Source of the DNA: Rhodobacterales bacterium UBA3089
GTDB taxonomy: Bacteria; Pseudomonadota; Alphaproteobacteria; Rhodobacterales; Rhodobacteraceae
Direction: 5' to 3'
Length of the DNA stretch: 6,868 bases
Assembly: GCA_002367255.1 (NCBI GenBank)
Contig: DFBD01000214.1
Location: 1-6,868 of the forward strand
The position numbers and the translations under genes are program-made. Positions within the stretch are counted from its first letter, which is position 1. Every line of letters begins with the position of its first letter. Below are positions 4,566 to 6,868 of the stretch, piece after piece. Below the pieces are notes generated by a model. The model was not told the origin of the DNA. It ran no database searches and saw only the letters and a list, made by a program, of their open reading frames with translations.

Positions 4566-6868
4566 ATGGCGTTTGGCAAGGGGCACCATCTGCATCTGAT
4601 TGACGGCTCGACATTTATTTTTCGCGCCTATCACGCCTTGCCGCCGTTGACACGCAAGTCTGACGGGCTGCCGGTGGGTGCGCTCGCCGGTTTCTGCAAT
4701 ATGATTTACAAGCAAATCGAGGATAACAACGGCCCCGATGCACCAACCCATGTGGCGGTGATTTTCGACCACAAGGGCAAGACGTTCCGGTCTGCCATTT
4801 ATGATGACTACAAAGCCAACCGCCCCCCCGCACCCGAAGACCTGGTGCCGCAGTTCCCGCTGATCCGTGATGCTACACGGGCTTTCAATCTGCCCTGTAT
4901 CGAGATGGAGGGTTACGAGGCCGACGACATCATCGCCACCTATGCCGTGCAGGCCCGTGAGGCCGGTGGACGTGTTACAATTATCAGTTCAGACAAAGAC
5001 CTGATGCAACTGGTTGGCGGCGGCGTTGAAATGCTGGACGCGATGAAAAACCGTCGCATCGGCATTGAAGAGGTCGAGGAAAAATTCGGCGTTGGGCCGG
5101 AACGCGTGATTGACGTGCAATCGCTGGCCGGGGATTCCGTGGACAACGTTCCCGGTGCCCCCGGCATTGGCGTGAAAATCGCGGCACTGCTGATTCAGGA
5201 ATATGGCGATCTGGATACCTTGCTGGAACATGCCGAGGAAATCAAACAACCGAAGCGGCGCCAGACTTTGATCGAGAAGGCTGACCAAATCCGCATGTCG
5301 CGTGAATTGGTAACGCTAAAAACCGACACGCCTGTTGTCGAAAGCATCGATGATTTCGAGGTGCGTGACCCTGTGCCTGAGGATATTCTGGCGTTCATCA
5401 CCTCCATGGAATTTCGGACATTGGCCACGCGCATGGCCGCGAAGCTGGGTGTTGACGCGCCGGAAATTGCAGAGCCTGCGAAAGCGGAATCCAGCGCAGG
5501 TGTCGATACCGCAGCGATCACGGCACCGATTGACCATTCCAAATACGAAACCGTTCGCGATGCGGCGTCGCTGCAACTGTGGATCGACGCGGCCTATACC
5601 CGTGGTTGGGTCGCGGTGGACACGGAAACCACCGGTCTGAACGAGATGATCGTTGATCTGGTTGGGGTTTGCCTGTCGGTGGAGGTTGGCTCGGCCTGCT
5701 ACATCCCGCTGGCGCACGTCAGTGGTGTTGACGATCTGTTTGGTGGTGCCGATTTGGCCGAAGGGCAGATGGACAAAGCGTTGGCGTTACAGATGTTGAA
5801 GCCAATGCTGGAAGACCCCTCAATCCTGAAAATCGGGCAAAATATAAAATACGACGCGAAAATTTTCGCCCGTAACGACATTGCGATTGCCCCGATTGAC
5901 GATACCATGCTGCTGTCTTACGCGCTGAACGGCGGTTTGCATCGGCACGGCATGGACACGCTTTCTGAACGGTATCTCAACCACACGCCGATCCCGATCA
6001 AGACGTTACTAGGCAGTGGTAAATCGGCAATCACTTTTGATCGTGTGCCAATCGATGATGCTGCGCCTTATGCGGCAGAAGACGCAGACGTAACGCTGCG
6101 GCTGTGGAAACTGTTGAAACCGCGGCTGGTGGTGGACGGTTTGACCACGGTTTACGAAACAATGGAGCGCCCGCTGGTGCCCGTTCTGGCGAAAATGGAA
6201 ATGGCAGGGATTAAAGTTGACCGTGACCACCTATCGCGCATGTCCAACAATTTCGCGCAGAAAATGGCGGGGCTTGAGGACGAGATTTACGAACTGGCAG
6301 GTGGCAAGTTTAACGTGGCCTCCCCCAAGCAGCTCGGGGAAATCCTGTTTGATAAAATGGGGATTGAGGGCGGCAAAAAGGGTAAAACCGGTGCGTATGC
6401 AACGGGGGCCGACATTCTGGAAGACCTCGCGGCGGAGGGACATGACCTGCCTGCCCGCGTTCTGGACTGGCGGCAGATGGCTAAGCTGAAAAGCACGTAT
6501 ACCGATGCCTTGCAGGGGCATATCAACCCCGACACGGGGCGGGTGCATACGTCTTATGTGATCTCTGGCGCAACGACGGGGCGGTTAGCTTCGACCGATC
6601 CGAATTTGCAGAACATTCCGGTTAGAACCGAGGAGGGTCGCCGTATTCGCGAGGCTTTTGTGGCGAATAAGGGTAATGTGCTGGTGTCGCTTGATTACAG
6701 TCAGATCGAGCTGCGAATTCTGGCGCATATCGCCAATATCGACAACTTGAAACAGGCGTTTTATGACGGGCAAGACATTCATGCCATGACCGCATCCGAG
6801 ATGTTTGGCGTACCGATCGAGGGGATGGACCCGTCGATCCGCCGTCAAGCCAAGGCGATTAACTTCGG
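4566..6868 (+). CDS. DNA polymerase I (partial, 3' end outside the window)
   Basis: The first 767 codons of PolA are present; the frame runs off the right edge in the fingers domain. PolA fills gaps and removes RNA primers in replication and repair. The 5' nuclease domain (about 1-290) shows HLIDGS, FDHKGKTFR, GYEADD (116-121), SSDKDL (141-146) and GDSVDNVPG (189-197). An Ala/Glu-rich linker (about 296-322) follows. The 3'-5' exonuclease looks active: DTETTGL (D352, E354), GQNIKYD (D430) and YAAED (Y502, D506). The polymerase part shows TTGRL (R673), NLQNIP (680-685), motif A DYSQIELR (D710) and the start of the O-helix, R759, R760, K763, INF; motif C lies beyond the edge. No Shine-Dalgarno is visible before the ATG at 4566, one base after the zinc-finger stop, so translation is probably coupled to that gene. 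Confidence 0.97.
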   Translation, partial: MAFGKGHHLHLIDGSTFIFRAYHALPPLTRKSDGLPVGALAGFCNMIYKQIEDNNGPDAPTHVAVIFDHKGKTFRSAIYDDYKANRPPAPEDLVPQFPLIRDATRAFNLPCIEMEGYEADDIIATYAVQAREAGGRVTIISSDKDLMQLVGGGVEMLDAMKNRRIGIEEVEEKFGVGPERVIDVQSLAGDSVDNVPGAPGIGVKIAALLIQEYGDLDTLLEHAEEIKQPKRRQTLIEKADQIRMSRELVTLKTDTPVVESIDDFEVRDPVPEDILAFITSMEFRTLATRMAAKLGVDAPEIAEPAKAESSAGVDTAAITAPIDHSKYETVRDAASLQLWIDAAYTRGWVAVDTETTGLNEMIVDLVGVCLSVEVGSACYIPLAHVSGVDDLFGGADLAEGQMDKALALQMLKPMLEDPSILKIGQNIKYDAKIFARNDIAIAPIDDTMLLSYALNGGLHRHGMDTLSERYLNHTPIPIKTLLGSGKSAITFDRVPIDDAAPYAAEDADVTLRLWKLLKPRLVVDGLTTVYETMERPLVPVLAKMEMAGIKVDRDHLSRMSNNFAQKMAGLEDEIYELAGGKFNVASPKQLGEILFDKMGIEGGKKGKTGAYATGADILEDLAAEGHDLPARVLDWRQMAKLKSTYTDALQGHINPDTGRVHTSYVISGATTGRLASTDPNLQNIPVRTEEGRRIREAFVANKGNVLVSLDYSQIELRILAHIANIDNLKQAFYDGQDIHAMTASEMFGVPIEGMDPSIRRQAKAINF

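Noticed and set aside
4097..4833. Several minus-strand open frames opposite the HIT, zinc-finger and polA genes
   Set aside because: They are antisense shadows of well-supported genes and have no recognisable domains of their own.

Overview
The window looks like chromosomal DNA of an alphaproteobacterium, most likely a marine member of the Rhodobacteraceae (Roseobacter-type). The evidence is the alphaproteobacterial style of its HIT protein and PolA, a GT14-type glycosyltransferase with a DUF5927-like C-terminal half, a CtrA-type TTAA-N7-TTAA box, and moderately GC-rich coding DNA. This placement rests on recognising protein families, not on a database search.

Region 1 (1-756) holds one minus-strand gene for an Imm11/DUF1629-like protein, read from a TTG start. 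It stands alone: no toxin gene lies next to it in the window. Region 2 (757-1464) is about 700 bases with no convincing gene. Its left part is AT-rich and carries a cluster of TGACA/TGTCA pentamers, a 10-bp inverted repeat (890-1021) and a 16-bp tandem duplication (1063-1094). Its right part is more GC-rich and carries only short, frame-broken open stretches, a CtrA-like box (1372-1386) and what looks like a dispersed intergenic repeat ending at the sulfotransferase stop codon.

Region 3 (1465-3993) is a divergent pair: a minus-strand family-2 sulfotransferase and a plus-strand GT14 (core-2/I-branching type) glycosyltransferase, separated by a 159-bp promoter region with a good sigma70-like promoter facing the sulfotransferase. 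Together they suggest synthesis of a branched, sulfated surface or secreted glycan. The glycan itself cannot be named from sequence.

Region 4 (4007-6868) continues on the plus strand with very short gaps: a HIT-family nucleotide-binding protein, a 51-residue CHCC zinc-finger protein, and polA (DNA polymerase I), which runs off the right end. The small spacings (13, 21 and 1 nt) suggest co-transcription, with polA probably translated by coupling to the zinc-finger gene. I see no CRISPR array, tRNA, rRNA or complete insertion sequence. The points most worth a second look are the sulfation/branching pair with its possible cryptic P-loop domain, the CtrA-type box in apparently gene-free DNA, and the structured AT-rich stretch upstream of the orphan Imm11 gene.
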